A program made the translations under genes and the position numbers. Positions 34,870-47,156 of a stretch of DNA of 64,000 bases are shown here, piece after piece. Under the pieces are notes generated by a model, which saw only the letters and a list, made by a program, of their open reading frames with translations, was not told where the DNA came from and searched no databases. Location of the stretch: contig OX104113.1 of the NCBI GenBank assembly GCA_944474755.1, positions 26,726,432 through 26,790,431 on the forward strand, read 5' to 3'. Numbering within the stretch: position 1 is the stretch's first letter; every line of letters starts with the position of its first letter. Source of the DNA: Limnoperna fortunei (taxonomy: Eukaryota > Mollusca > Bivalvia > Mytilida > Modiolidae).

Positions 34870-37800
34870 TATTAAGATGGAAAATACTGTTAAGTTTCCA
34901 TAACCTACTTTTTTCAAGTTCATTGCAAGCATCTTAAAAAGACATCTGACAACAAATACTTAGTTTCATTTTAGCGTTTAAAAGATAAAAATAGGTTCCT
35001 TACAAAATCGAATGATTTTTTTATTCACTTTGATTTCAAATAAAAGCACATTACCCTATTATTATATTTTTTTTTGCCTTTCTGTATCAAATTCAATAAT
35101 AACTTCAACTATTTTTTTTTATTTTTCAACTATTGAGCGGACATTCGTAACTAGAATGGTTATCTATATTCAATGAATTACATGTCTCAATAAACGTTCT
35201 GATACATTACTAACTTTAACCTGAAAATAGTTCGTAACAAATTCAACTTTAAACTGTCTTAAATCATCGGTATGGATCATATCTGTGTAAGTAGATCAAA
35301 CAGAATACAGACATTACTAAAATTACAATTCAGTTGATGTTTCAATTGTTTGTAGGTAACCTCAGCGTTCTAATTGATCTTACAACATTGAAATGGTGTC
35401 AAATGAGTCAGTCAACCACAAATAAATTAAATTTATAATAAATAGCCAGAAATATTAAAACACTAAGTATATTCAAATCGACATTCTTCATTTTTAGCTG
35501 AATTCTACCGATTATGTACAATGAGGGTCAAAGAGGTGTTAGTCTGTATAATGTACAACCTTATATTAATGATGCAGTCCAGACAATTTCTGTATAATTA
35601 TATCGAAAGAAAAAAGAAAGAAAAGAATGTTACCGTAAATAATACAAGGAGATATGCATATATTTGTGATGCATACTTCCTTCGTTTTCTTCTTAAAACA
35701 TCAAACTAACATTGCATACAATAAGCAAAACAAATTTTCATGGTAGAAAGTATTCATCAAACCTTTGTTTCTTATAACTAATTAGACTTTGAAAATGAAC
35801 AAGAATATTGTCACAAATATATTGTCATTGTACAAACCATATGAAGACAAATAACAACTTAATCCATGTATTATAAAATGATTTTCAAATCGAAGACACA
35901 AACAATAAACAAACTAACTATAAATAAAGAAAACACAGACTACTATGAATCCATGATTGAAACCTAGTTGTCAGCTAGGGTAAGCGATTTTGTCATCATT
36001 TACTACACAAGTCGTGTCTTCTTTTAGTTATTTATAGGGAGACACGTCATTTTGAGGAATTGGAAAGCAAAACAAATGACGTTTACTTTCGGTAAAGAAC
36101 AACTGTGTCGTATTTATCTTGTATCTATAACCAAGCTCGTTGCAGCATTTTGCAAGCTTAGACACAAGTTTATCTTGGGTGTATCAGTAGTTTGAGCATG
36201 ACAACAAAATCTTTCTCTCGGTGAATTCCGTGTTGTTGGCTCTAAGAGTAGTTGAAATGTGTATAAAGTGGTCACGTAAGTACATAATACGCAAAATACA
36301 ACCATCGCTTTTGTCATGTATTTTAGCTGGTAACTTTTCAATTTTAAGAAAATGTGAGAAGCTGAAATATATCTGTTAATTTCAGTCTGTAGGATACATA
36401 AGATGTGAAACGTCAACAAATCTACAATAAGATCAAATTTACAGACTGGACTGGTGGATTGTTTACTTAAAGCGTCTAAATAAATGAAGCTTAATATCAG
36501 ACAAAAAAGAAATGCACAATTAGTTCGTAAAGGAAAGTCAATTGCCTGTTAAGGTATATACCTGCAATATTCGACTCGGATACTATTGATACAAAGTCCA
36601 ATCCTTTTTTAAATTAGGATAGTTTTTCACGCAATATGCAGAGTCCCTACCGAGAACAAAGACTTTTATCAGTTGTTAAAGTATAAAAACAACTACATTA
36701 AAAATTCCAAGTGTATGCAGAAACTCAAAAATGAAAGACAGTAGCTATTTTCATAAAATCATTAGTCAACAGTTAGATGCGTTGTTGCGTCATTGTTTAA
36801 GACCATGTTTAGAAGACATGATCTGTATCTTTTCATGCAAGTTATAATATAAATGAAATTCCGCCTGTAAAATTCTTTGTCATCTATTATTTATTTAGGA
36901 ACACAATAAGCTGTCTTCTTATGATGTTCACATAATACTACCTACATTAACGATATAATTGGTTCGAATGAATAAATTGGAATTATCGGTATAAAAGGAC
37001 CAGAATAATGGAGTTTTTGACATTTGATTGACTGCCATTGAACAGATAGACAATAAATGAACTATATAATTGAGAATTTGCTGGGGTTTTGTCTGGCTAT
37101 TCCGTGGTGTTAATGTGGAGAAATTACAATTCGAAATGGTCTATAAACTAATTTGTTATTCTAGTATCGTAAACTTAGAAATGGTAATGTGCAATGCCTG
37201 TAGAGGATGAATTTTGTAAAACATGAAAACCGATCTCAAATAATTAACGAGTATGTAAAGGGTTAAATGACTTTTAAAATTCAACCAAATATGTCTACAG
37301 GTCATGTTCTTGGATGTTTAAAACGAACAGATATCTAGACTGATCAGCGGGGTTAATTTGGCATTGATGTTCGTATTGTTATATATTAAATAAAGTTGCC
37401 CGTGTATGAGACATTAATACCAGTAATAAATTTATGGTTTAATAAAAAGGAATAAAAACTTTATAGAAAATAATTCTCGAAAAATGAAAACATACGGAAC
37501 GCACACAAAATGTTATGGGCGTGAGCGCGGCTTATAACGTCTGAACATTTTAAGTCCAGTTAATCTGTAGTCAGTTTTTGCTTCATCTGCAACATAAAGT
37601 CAATCACTCAAATAAGAAATCCAACAAAGAGATCCAATACATATTTAAAAGTCTGGATTTCTGTGTTCTGAACAACATCGATGTATACTATTTTCGTTTT
37701 GCAACATTGCATTTATAACTATTTAATCGCCTCTCTTGCATAATTAAACTTTAAATATTAACAAAAAATTGTTAGAAGAGAAAATATATTTGTTTTAGCT

Positions 37801-38160
37801 TCATGTAATTACAACGAGCGAAAGTTAGAAGAAATAAACTTATCTTATCCTGGTTCTATGTTTTCTTTAGATTTGCTTGTGCTACGACTCCTAATTGGAT
37901 GACACAGTTACATCAGTTATTGCTTTATATAAAACAAATTCTAGAAAAGTAACATTAATGCTTTCTATTAATTATATATCCAAATATGTTATACACTAAT
38001 TGCCATCGAAACATTAAGGACCACGTGTGATTCTTTTTAAGTCTTACCTCCACATTGTAATTTGTAGCATATTTATTCATTCAAGGTACTTAGCTTAAGA
38101 GCAACCATTTAATTATAATTTGCTTCTTAACTTGCTGTTAATGCTGTTATGAAGATCTAA
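34870..38160. other. Intergenic, nothing recognised
   Basis: AT-rich DNA without recognisable coding or transposon motifs. The small open frames (35521-35709, 36114-36419) look random. Confidence 0.45.
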
Positions 38161-38174
38161 CGTAAACCGATAAT

Positions 38175-38345
38175 AGGTCATGATTCGGTCACCTTGATTT
38201 CATTGTAATCTTAGTATCTTTGATGAAATTTTATTGGCAACAAGTGGGTCGATGCCTTTGCTAGAGTGTTTCACTAGCCCAGTAGTCACACGTCAATGAT
38301 ATCAGGAATATCATTGCTTCTTTAAGTCATTGTCTAAATTAACTC
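38175..38345 (+). repeat. CGAAACGCGCGTCTGGCG-family repeat, 3' part
   Basis: ATCTTTGATGAAATTTTATTGGCAACAAGTGGGTCGATGCC...CACTAGCCCAGTAGTCACACG...ATCAGGAATATCATTG corresponds to the part beyond the core seen at 29340-29460 (opposite strand) and 3430-3530. Confidence 0.6.
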
Positions 38346-38584
38346 GTATAAAATTTAAAAAAATATAAATTTTACGGCTTTTGTAATCCTTTAAATCTTC
38401 CATGCAGCGTCAATATAAAAGGGAGAGCAAGTGAAATATTTGTATTAGATTGAAAGAGCACATGGAAATCATACAAATTACGTATTTTTATATGTAAAAT
38501 ATGATGAAAGTATTGAAGAAAAGAATAAAAATCATAAATTTTAGACGCTTGATTTGGCACTGTTCACTGTACAACTTCATTACC

Positions 38585-38700
38585 AATGTTATATAATTTA
38601 CTACACCAGACGCGCTTTTCGTACTATCAAGACTCATCTGTAGCGCTGAACTCCCCTATATTTAAAATCCAAAATGATTAAATGTAGTCGGGCTTTCAAA
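38585..38700 (-). repeat. CGAAACGCGCGTCTGGCG-core repeat fragment
   Basis: TACTACACCAGACGCGCTTTTCGTACTATCAAGACTCATCTGTAGCGCT is the - strand core with substitutions. Confidence 0.65.
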
Positions 38701-38929
38701 AGAAATACCAAAACCCGATCAGAACTGTTTATTTAAAGTAGGGTACATAATATAGTAACCTGTGTAATTCACTACCATTATACCGGGATGTCATTGAAAT
38801 ATATATTTATCTAATTATAGTTCTTTTAATTAGATAGCTCCGCCTGTTCCTAAAATTTTGCAAGAAATTACATGGACAAGTGTACACATCATAGTTAAAT
38901 TAAGCATCTATTTCTGACTAGAGATATAT

Positions 38930-39175
38930 GATACCCGTTCATTTTAATCAACTAACCAATTCATATACTACAGTTAAGGAAGCGAGAGGTTTGGCATGCC
39001 ATAAAACCTGGTTTAACCCACCATTCTTTTGAAACGCCTGTACCAAGTCAGGACCATTTCTGAAATTATTGTATTTTGATTGTTGGTTCTCGAGTGTGCC
39101 GTTTTCTCGGAGTTTGATTCGTAGATTGTCTTTTTTGACAGTTTCCACGGTGTTCGGTATTTTATTATTGCCTTC
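38930..39175 (+). repeat. CATGCCATAAAACCTGG repeat, copy 1
   Basis: GGCATGCCATAAAACCTGGTTTAACCCACCATTCTTTTGAAACGCCTGTACCAAGTCAGGACC, then TTGGTTCTCGAGTGTGCC and TTCGGTATTTTATTATTG. It matches 42306-42480 (same strand) and 55600-55850 (opposite strand). Confidence 0.7.
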
Positions 39176-39189
39176 ATTTATGCAGAAAC

Positions 39190-40980
39190 CTAATTAAATT
39201 TTGTTACATTTTAGTATTGAAATTAAAATTGTGTTTCTTCTTTGTGTAAGCCTTATGTTCTGTTAGGTTGCAGTATATAATTTTTCATAGAATATTTCAT
39301 CAGAATACATCTTTAGCAATATATTTAGATTTCGTAACAAACAACATAATAAAACTGCAGTGCAAATGCGGGGAAATTATCTCAGAAAACATTTAATGTC
39401 ATTCGAAATGTCATGTGCTACCACATATTATGGAAGTTATATATGTAGTGGGTTAATTGGCAAAGCGGAAGCTCATGTTCTCAGTGTATCTTGACATATC
39501 ATTCAAGCAAAGGGAAATTAAAAGCTAATGTGCACAATAATATTGCGAAAATTTAAACAATTTTATGAGAGTTTGTGGGTTTATTCTAACTGCTTGTACT
39601 ATTTTGACTATACAAAGTATTCAGTCGTTATTCTGCATTTCTTTTGGCATTTTTAACTTCTTTATGGTTATTTTTATTAGTATGTCAACTAAACGAACGG
39701 ATTAAGTAGATAAATTTTCATTCGGATATCTCAACAATTGGAATTTGTCTTATTCTACTTTTTCTTAAAAAAACACTCCGAACAGTAATAATAAGATAAA
39801 AATTATCATTGTTTTTATATTTTGAATGATATAAAGAATATATGAACAATATAACAATATAAAGAATGTAAAGTAAATCAGAAGATACAGAGACAGAAAC
39901 AAACGCAAGGTAGGAAATTCAAAGCCATGAATACAATAAGCATCAAATATGCAAAATATGCAAAAAACAACAAAAACAACACAACAAATAGTTATTTTAG
40001 AGTTTTGGAAAGGTTATGATATTCTGCTTCAGTAGTGACATTCTGCTCTGTACAAGCATCGACCGAAGGCTAAAAATAATCTATTAGTTACACAGTATTT
40101 ATATATTGCAACAACTACATACTTCAACACGATACTAGTGTTAAAAACAAAACAATATTTATTTCCTTACTGTTAGCATGGTTGATTGGAATGTGGTAGA
40201 TAGTAAGTACAATAACCTGTCCAACAAGTCAGTAAATAACAAAACCCTTAGTTCATTTCATTTGTTGATCTTGTTACATTATTCACACAAATCAAAGTTT
40301 AAACAAACTATAACATTTGTTGTGCCTGGAAGCAGTTCCTATACATGAAGGAAGCAGTTCCTATACATGAATATTTTCGCGAGTCTTTATTTTAACGTTG
40401 TTTAATACTGAGAAAGCTATAATGTGCGTCTTAAAGTCTTTAATAATAAAACTATTTTGATTGCTTTCTTTTCGTGAAAATTAAAAAACTCACATAGTTT
40501 ATTACTGATCTTTCTTTATTTAATTTGTTCATACATGTCTTAATATTTGATCTTACTTATTTTACATAAAACATAAACATGTTATATATATTTCAAGTCG
40601 GGCAAGTTTTGTCCTAATATGACAAAGGTTCAGTTGATATGAACCACTAGGAACAACTAGGCACCAATAGCACTATATATTCAATGTATTATGTGTTGTT
40701 ATTTCTGTCAATTTCAATAGCACATATAATGAATTTTTTGTTTATCATTACGTTTATCTTCATTTGTTGAATAATCATTAAATTGAGGGAGGGGGAGTAA
40801 ATACGAATAGTTTTCAATGTTGCAAACACCATTTAAATCAAACATCTCTGGATAATGCTTGTTCCCAGAAAAACATACTTTAATACAAGTATCTGATACT
40901 AGAACACATTATATTTTGTGAAACTCCGCATCAATTTCAATAACAACTACTTATAGACAACATATCTTATATGTTTGGTG
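39190..40980. other. Intergenic, mostly featureless
   Basis: AT-rich. The only structure noted is a perfect 22-bp tandem duplication, GGAAGCAGTTCCTATACATGAA-type, at 40328-40371. Confidence 0.45.
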
Positions 40981-41009
40981 ACAATAATATATTGAGTACA
41001 CGAACCCAC

Positions 41010-41315
41010 TCAAAACCAGGGGGTGAGTTCAGGTGCTTCGAAAGGGTAAACAACTCTTGCTACACAAGTGGCACCAACGCTGATATCCGTTAACTAGATT
41101 AAATTAGTTCAACGGTACATTCAGACATTTTGCCAGTCATATTTGGGGATCTGGCAAGAGGGCCTTGATGAAAACAATTGGCCTCGTCAGACAATTTCCA
41201 TTAGTGTTGGAGTCGGGCACACACAGATATTGCAGAAAGGCTCGAACCCACAACCTGAGTTCACAGGCTCGTGATCAATGGTAGAAACCGCTCGACTCGA
41301 CCACCGAGTCTCATC
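41010..41315 (-). mobile_element. tRNA-headed SINE next to Penelope 3' sequence
   Basis: On the - strand from about 41313, GACTCGGTGGTCGAGTCGAGCGG (A-box-like) and GGTTGTGGGTTCGAGCC (B-box, about 41249-41265) form a tRNA-like head without an acceptor-stem complement. It is therefore a SINE, not a tRNA gene. The 41015-41085 part (GTGAGTTCAGGTGCTTCG.AAGGGTAA) resembles the downstream region of the Penelope copy at 8855-8935. Confidence 0.6.
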
Positions 41316-41659
41316 CCGACACAACATGGATAAGGAGATGTCTGATTGAAGTCGAAATAGTTAGAATCACTGTGTTACATTCAAGGCGGCATCTAGGCTT
41401 ATTTTTAGTGTGGCAGGGTTCTGGTGTTAATGGTGCAAACTCCTTCATTCTCAGCATTTCCAGAAAGCCTGACACCATTGAAACAAGCTGTTTGGAGCTG
41501 TAATGTTTTAAGACATGTACAATTACACATTATTACACAATTCATTGTTTTTGTTTTAAATTGCTATGATAAACATTTACAAATAAACATCAATTTGAGT
41601 TTGTTTTCTGTGGTGAGGAGTTTCGTTGGAGTTTTGTGTTTTAAATGACAAAAATGTTC

Positions 41660-42010
41660 GAGAAAAACAACAAAGTGCTTTAAACTTCGATTTCAATTGC
41701 TCGGAAAGTTTTAAGTGAGGCCTCACTTGCCTTGAAACTAGTTACGGCCTTGGTATGTCCGTTACTTTTACCTTTATTTGCTGTGGGGCTTCCGTGAATA
41801 TATCCTTCGGAACTTGAAATTAAAGAAAACACAGAAACTGCTTCATCTACATCATTTTTAGACTTAGACCCGAAATGTGACACCAATAGTGATCTCAGCA
41901 GAAGAATTTACGACCAATGAGACGATTTAATTTTTTTCACTTGTGCAGCAATATTCCAGCTTTTTCTGAATACGGTGAATATATTGCTCAATTGAACAGT
42001 TATATCAGTT
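41660..42010 (+). pseudogene. Penelope-like element fragment
   Basis: The + strand near 41800 encodes IYPSELEIKENTETASSTSF, then LDLDPKCD and a KRDD-like DQ.DDLIFF. This is the segment between the RT and C-terminal regions of the Penelope-like elements at 9348-9480. It is the reverse complement of a related fragment at 56170-56345. Confidence 0.65.
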
Positions 42011-42299
42011 ATGGAAGTTGTTAGCATACTGTTTTTTTTCAAAATTCACCAATTTCTTTTAAGACAAGTTTACAAAGTCTCGTCCAAGCCTTTAATAAAC
42101 TTTTCCATATAAATACTATTACTTTGTTGATAAATGTTCTTTGTCTTGTGAAGAATAATTGCAGAGAAGTTTCCAAATTTTTGAATTCAATACAAAGGAC
42201 TGTGCTACGATGATAATTTTACTAGTGGTGTATGATATCCAATCTTTTTCATTCTTGAACACACCAACTCACACACTACAATAATAGAAGGTTTGTCAC

Positions 42300-42485
42300 T
42301 CCGTAAACAATGGTTTGACCCACCATTTCTTTTGAAATGTCTATACCAAGACAGGACCATTCTTTAAGTTGCTTCATTTTTTGGTTGTTGTTTCTCGAGT
42401 TTGCGGTGTTTTGGACTTTGATTTGTGGATTTTACTTTTTAACAGCTTCATTGATGTTCGGTAATTTGTTATTACCAATATGTAA
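42300..42485 (+). repeat. CATGCCATAAAACCTGG repeat, copy 2
   Basis: GGTTTGACCCACCATTTCTTTTGAAATGTCTATACCAAGACAGGACC, then GTTGTTTCTCGAGTTTGC and GATGTTCGGTAATTTGTTATTACC. Truncated at its 5' side relative to copy 1. Confidence 0.7.
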
Positions 42486-42607
42486 CGTGTCCAAATTTCT
42501 AGCCAAATCAGATATTTTAAAACATGCATCATGCATTGTTTTGTTCTAGAAATAATTTAAATCGAGCATTATTCAGTTTGTTGTAATATCAAAAAACTTT
42601 TTAAATA

Positions 42608-43125
42608 CCGAATACAAAAAAAAACATTTACCATTCCTTTGGGGGTTTCTAGTACTAAGAACCATTAACCCTTTATTTAGCTACTACAAAGAAACAATTA
42701 CCATTCCTTTAAAGTTTTTTCAATACAAAGAAACATATAGCATTCCTTTAGAGGTTTCAATACAAGAAGCATTTGCCATTTTTTTAAATACCGAATACAA
42801 TGAAACATTTACCATTTCTTCAATACCGAATAATTGACAAGAATTGCCAGTTTTCCTACCGCAGGTCGGGGGTTCTCTCCGGGTACTCCGGCTTCCTCCA
42901 CCAATAAAAACTGGACGCCATGAAATAGCTGAAAAATTGCTGAAAGTGGCTTTAAAACACCATTCAAACAAACAAACAATCAATACCGAATACAACGAAA
43001 CATTTGCCATTCGTTCAGGGGTTTCTAGTACAAAGAAACATTTACCATTACTTTAGCTAATATAAAGAAAGATTTACCATTCAACGCGGGTTTAGAAATA
43101 TTTACCATTACTTTAGGTGCTTGCA
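42608..43125. repeat. Degenerate about 35-bp minisatellite (AAACATTTACCATTCCTTT unit), split by a SINE
   Basis: AAACATTTACCATTCCTTTGGGGGTTTCTAGTAC, CAATTACCATTCCTTT, AACATATAGCATTCCTTTAGAGG, AAGCATTTGCCATT, AAACATTTACCATTTCTTC, then after the SINE AAACATTTGCCATTCGTTCAGGGGTTTCTAGTAC and three more diverged units. Many carry AATACCGAATACAA. Confidence 0.75.
42833..42980 (+). mobile_element. 5'-truncated SINE with target-site duplication
   Basis: The body GAATTGCCAGTTTTCCTACC...CCGGGTACTCCGGCTTCCTCCACC...GCTGAAAAATTGCTGAAAG ends in (CAAA)n. CAATACCGAATA flanks both sides (42821-42832 and 42981-42992). It has the same body as 968-1160 and 45431-45676 but lacks the tRNA-like head. Confidence 0.75.
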
Positions 43126-43205
43126 AACACATTTTACTGTCAGCATATCTATGTTGATTAAATGACATCGACGTAGTAGCTGTAACAATAACACTGCTTA
43201 AACCA
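43057..43205. repeat. Direct duplication, left copy
   Basis: AAGAAAGATTTACCATTCAACGCGGGTTTAG... to ...CTGCTTAAACCACCAA is repeated nearly identically at 43563-43708, about 505 bp downstream. Confidence 0.8.
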
Positions 43206-43562
43206 CCAAGGCAAAGCATCGCCTTTCTACCAGTTTTGCGGCGAGTACAAATAAACTGTATATTTTCTGACAATGTACGAATGTTGTTTTCATTCTGCAA
43301 CCAGAAAATTTATTTTATACTTAAGAAAAACATGAAAAATGTGCAATTCCAGCCGATTTTTGACTTCGGTGCGTGTTCGAGTAATAGCCTGACGTCACAA
43401 ACAAATTTCGTATTCGACAACATGTCGTAAACCAGAACAGAATACTACATATCGTTAGATGTAAGGACAAGGGTACCAGGAATGACGTCATTATTTACAA
43501 ATAAAGCTTTGCTTATTCGTAGGGTTATATTTGTATAGTTGAAGTGGTAGTTGCAGAAATAA

Positions 43563-43708
43563 AAAGAAAGATTTACCATTCAATACGGGTTTAGAAATAT
43601 TTACCATTACTTTAGGTGCTTGCAACAAATTTTACTGTCAGCATATCTATGTTGATTTAATGACATCGACGTAGTAGCTGTAACAATTAAACTGCTCAAA
43701 CCACCAAT
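43563..43708. repeat. Direct duplication, right copy
   Basis: Copy of 43057-43205, with only a few substitutions and one or two small indels through GTCAGCATATCTATGTTGAT and GACATCGACGTAGTAGCTGT. It implies a recent local segmental duplication. Confidence 0.8.
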
Positions 43709-43709
43709 T

Positions 43710-45425
43710 ACTCTAATTGTTCAAACAGGCTAGTTCTGAATCTGCAAACAATCGACGTTTTGTGTTCTGTTGTTACAAACTAAAAAAAAATAAAATAGAG
43801 AAATGTATTATTGACAGTATCAGTGTCAATTACCTGTCAAAGCATATTTATAAAAGGGACAAATTAAGGAATTAAACTAAAAACAGCTTATTGTGACAGG
43901 ACTGAAAATATGCGGACGGATGCCCGTGTAGCGGAAAGCATCAGTTTTCGAAAGGAAACATTTTTTTATCAATTGAAACGAACTAATAATACTTTTTGTT
44001 AAAACGTACCAATGTATTTATAGAAAAGATTGTAATAAAAGATTGGGTTTTGAACTCCATTAATTAATTAATGCATAAAAGCCTCTTGACGGATTTCAAA
44101 TCGCATTTCCGGTTACGATTCTATACATTGCCATTGTACAATTACCTCTGTCGTGGTTTATATTGATCTTAATAAGCAAGGATATATTATCGTTGACTTA
44201 AACGAAACAAAGATCAATCTCCATTTATTGTGATGTTCTACAATGAAACTTTATTGTTTCCTTCTTCTGAATGGGCAGTTTATTTATCTAGATTTAGCTT
44301 GTTTAAATTTATGTTTGTTGAATCTTGCTTAAAATATCGGTCAAAATATCAGTTTACTAAAATAAAGTAAAGATTGCAATTACAGTTTATGAAAACAATC
44401 AATCCTAATCTCAATTTAGTGTTAAGATCCTTAACTTAGACCAAGATAAGTCATATCTTCCTAGGTTTCACCGCAGGCAACCATTACGAAATTTTCCTCG
44501 CGGCAATAAAGTATATATTGCTTGTTTGTTTGAATGATGTTTTCCTCAGTTAACAGACTTTTTACACGTGTTTTATCATTTGATTACCCAGAAGCAACAT
44601 ATATTTCCAGCTTTCTTTGATTTAGCCAGCACCTACATATAAACACGTACCTATATGTAAACACTGATTTTTATATTACACGTAATTTCGGAGGAAAAAA
44701 CGAAGTCGTCAATTATGATTGGACAACGCGAATAATTTCATGGCTTCAATTCCACGGTTGATGCCTTCAGATCTTAACGCTAGCTCAGATGAAATTTCTG
44801 GTAAATAAAAAAACCCCATTTTAATCAGTTAATTTACTTTTTATTGCCGTAAGATTAGAATGGAGATAACCGTAATGTATTGAAATATTTGCTAGCATCA
44901 ATTGGTGATATGATGGTCGGAAATATCCGTTTACTGACTCTGCTTACGCGTTGCCAGTAAACTTAATTTCCGACCACCAAAATCACAAATTTATGCCGGC
45001 AAATCTTCAAATACAATACGGTTATCTGCTAAAGATCGGAATAGGGATTAGAAACATGCCAAGTCCTGATTTTTTGTATCCGGTATAGTATGCCCCTTTT
45101 GTTGATTTCAATAAGAGTAGGCTTATTGTAGCGCGTTCAGAGGGTTAAATTTTCCATCCCTACCCACTGCTCTATGCTTTTTCATTGGCATTCAAAATTA
45201 TGTTAGTGTTGGATCATCCCCTTTCTTTTTATTTTTGGTTATCTTGTTCTTGTCTTAAATATAGCTGAAATATTGCTCGCTGAACGTAAACAAAAAAAAC
45301 CAATCAATTATTAATTGTATCCTGCAATCTTATGTACAATTTGTACCCTTACAGTAAATTGTTCTATATATTGTATGTGTGACTTTAAACATATCGAGCT
45401 TCTACGCGTTATCAAAATAATTGAT
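43710..45425. other. Intergenic with a small hairpin
   Basis: Mostly featureless. TGGTCGGAAATATCCGTTTACTG (44914-44936) and CAGTAAACTTAATTTCCGACCA (44955-44976) form an imperfect 22-bp stem with an 18-base loop. A SINE tail remnant (GCTGAAATATTGCTCGCTGAACGTAAAC) is at about 45265-45292. Confidence 0.55.
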
Positions 45426-45430
45426 TTATT

Positions 45431-45676
45431 TTGTTTGTTTGTTTGAATGATGTTTAACGCCACTGTCAGCTATTTTTATGATATATGTTGTGTAGTTGTA
45501 TTGGGGAGGAAGCCAGACTACCCGGAATACCGCCGACATTAGGCAATAAAACTGGCAATCCTTGTCAATTAAAATTGGACTGTAGCACATCCTTCCCCAT
45601 GTGAGACAAGAACACCACAACCTCAGTGTTGATGACACGTGACTAACTACCGTAACCACTCGGCCACCGAATCCAC
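45431..45676 (-). mobile_element. tRNA-derived SINE, near full length
   Basis: On the - strand the head GGATTCGGTGGCCGAGTGGTTACGGTAG (A-box TGGCCGAGTGGTTACGG) begins near 45676. The body TTGCCAGTTTTATTGCC...GGTAGTCTGGCTTCCTCCCC and the end TGGCGTTAAACATCATTC plus (AAAC)n follow. It gives an apparent open frame on the - strand (45426-45710) that is not a gene. Confidence 0.7.
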
Positions 45677-45831
45677 TGCAAAGCATTTGGTAATTTATAC
45701 TAATACACAATCGTTCGTCATTTTTGTATTTCAGACGATAACAGTGTGATTACGGCTTGGATCCAGTTTGCAATGTTCTTGTTCGAGTCAATAAGTTTTA
45801 ATAAACCAGTATTTTTCATTGACGAAAATAT

Positions 45832-46110
45832 GTATAGGTTATTTACGTTTTTTGAAACGAGATGCATTTTCTCGTTCGTATCTCATCGAAGGGCGGCAGC
45901 CCTGAGATGAGATGACGAGAAAATGCATCGAGTTTCATGAAACGTAAATAATCTGTTTATCGCTGTTTTGTAACATTGTGACGTCACAGTGTTACTTAAC
46001 GACGTCTTGACAGCGAGATGAGATGGGACCATCTCAAGCTAGTAGAGTGAGATGAAATAATATCGCATACAAAGATCAAAGGAAAATACTGCAAAATAGC
46101 GATAAACGAT
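45832..46110. mobile_element. Double-hairpin foldback element, copy 1
   Basis: Hairpin A: TTATTTACGTTTTTTGAAAC...CTCATC on the left mirrors GATGAGATGACGAG...GAAACGTAAATAA on the right (about 45838-45949), with GAAGGGCGGCAGCCC at the tip. Hairpin B: CTGTTTATCGCTGTTTTGTA (45951-45970) mirrors TGCAAAATAGCGATAAAC (about 46091-46108). No coding capacity. It repeats at 46703-46975. Confidence 0.82.
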
Positions 46111-46702
46111 TATATCATATTTATCTGTTTATTTTAATTGTTCCATTGTGTTACATTTGAAAACAAACAAAAACAAATACATTAGATTTCTTCTAGTAGT
46201 GTGATAATAATATACTAACATGACGTTCCACATTGGATCATTTTACATTATAGATTGTGTCAAAGGCAGTAGGAAGCCATCTAAGTTGCTTTGAAGGAGT
46301 TTACCGTAATTAACTATGTAGTTTATCATTTGTGTGGTTAATTGTTAATTGACTTGTCTTCTTACGGCGGTTCTGCAGTATAGTGTTTATTCTGAAGAAC
46401 ACATTGCAAAAAGTTAATTATTACTTCAAAGCAAGCAACTCTTTCCGAGGCGTGTCGGAACTAATATCCTTTCAATATTTATCTGAAATTAGTACGATCT
46501 TAGACCAAGGAACAATAATTTTTATTTAAAGTATTACCCAGTAAAATCAATCGTCTTTTATCTTCTTATCGAGTCCTTTGTGTTAATGAATGAATGCAAA
46601 TTAGACTTGCATGTTTTATTTGATAATTTTGGTATTCAACCATTTTTAGTACGAGATTTTTAATTGAATGTGGTGAGTGCGGAAAGATATATGCATATAT
46701 TT
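46111..46702. other. Spacer between the two foldback copies
   Basis: AT-rich unique-looking sequence without coding potential. Confidence 0.4.
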
Positions 46703-46975
46703 ATAGGTTATTTACGTTTTTTGAAACTAGATGCGTTTTCTCGTCCATATCTCATCGAAGGGCGACAGCCCTGAGATGAGATGACGAGAAAATGCATCGA
46801 GTTTCATAAAACGTAAATTATCTGTTTATCGCTGTTTTGTATCATTGTGACGTCACAGTGTTTACTTAACGACGTCTTGACAGCGAGCTGAGATGGGCCC
46901 ATTTCAAGCTAGTAGAGTGAGATGAAATAATATCGCACACAAAGATCAAAGGAAAATACTGCAAAATAGCGATAA
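46703..46975. mobile_element. Double-hairpin foldback element, copy 2
   Basis: Near-identical to 45832-46110, including TATAGGTTATTTACGTTTTT at the left end, the GTGACGTCACAGTG palindrome, GACGTCTTGACAGCGAG and the terminal ACTGCAAAATAGCGATAA. The flanks differ, so this is a second insertion or a duplication, not an assembly echo of the surrounding region. Confidence 0.82.
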
Positions 46976-47092
46976 TGAACCTTATCGTTAATAAACTGTG
47001 CTGAACTTTATATCTCAAAATCTAATTTTGTCATATTTACTTTGTTTTAAATATTAATTTATCATAATTATTAATGTGGAATTCTCACGTGT

Positions 47093-47156
47093 TGATGGAT
47101 GGATGGATGGATGGATGGATGGATGGATGGATGGATGGATGGATGGATGGATGGAT
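47093..47156. repeat. (GGAT)n microsatellite
   Basis: About 16 uninterrupted GATG/GGAT units. The open frames reading MDGWMDGW are artefacts of this tract. Confidence 0.95.

Noticed and set aside
41229..41315. tRNA gene candidate with A- and B-box-like sequences on the - strand
   Set aside because: No acceptor-stem complement at the 3' end and it runs into SINE-like body sequence.
45426..45710. - strand 94-codon open frame
   Set aside because: Coincides with a tRNA-headed SINE; its tail supplies the last codons.
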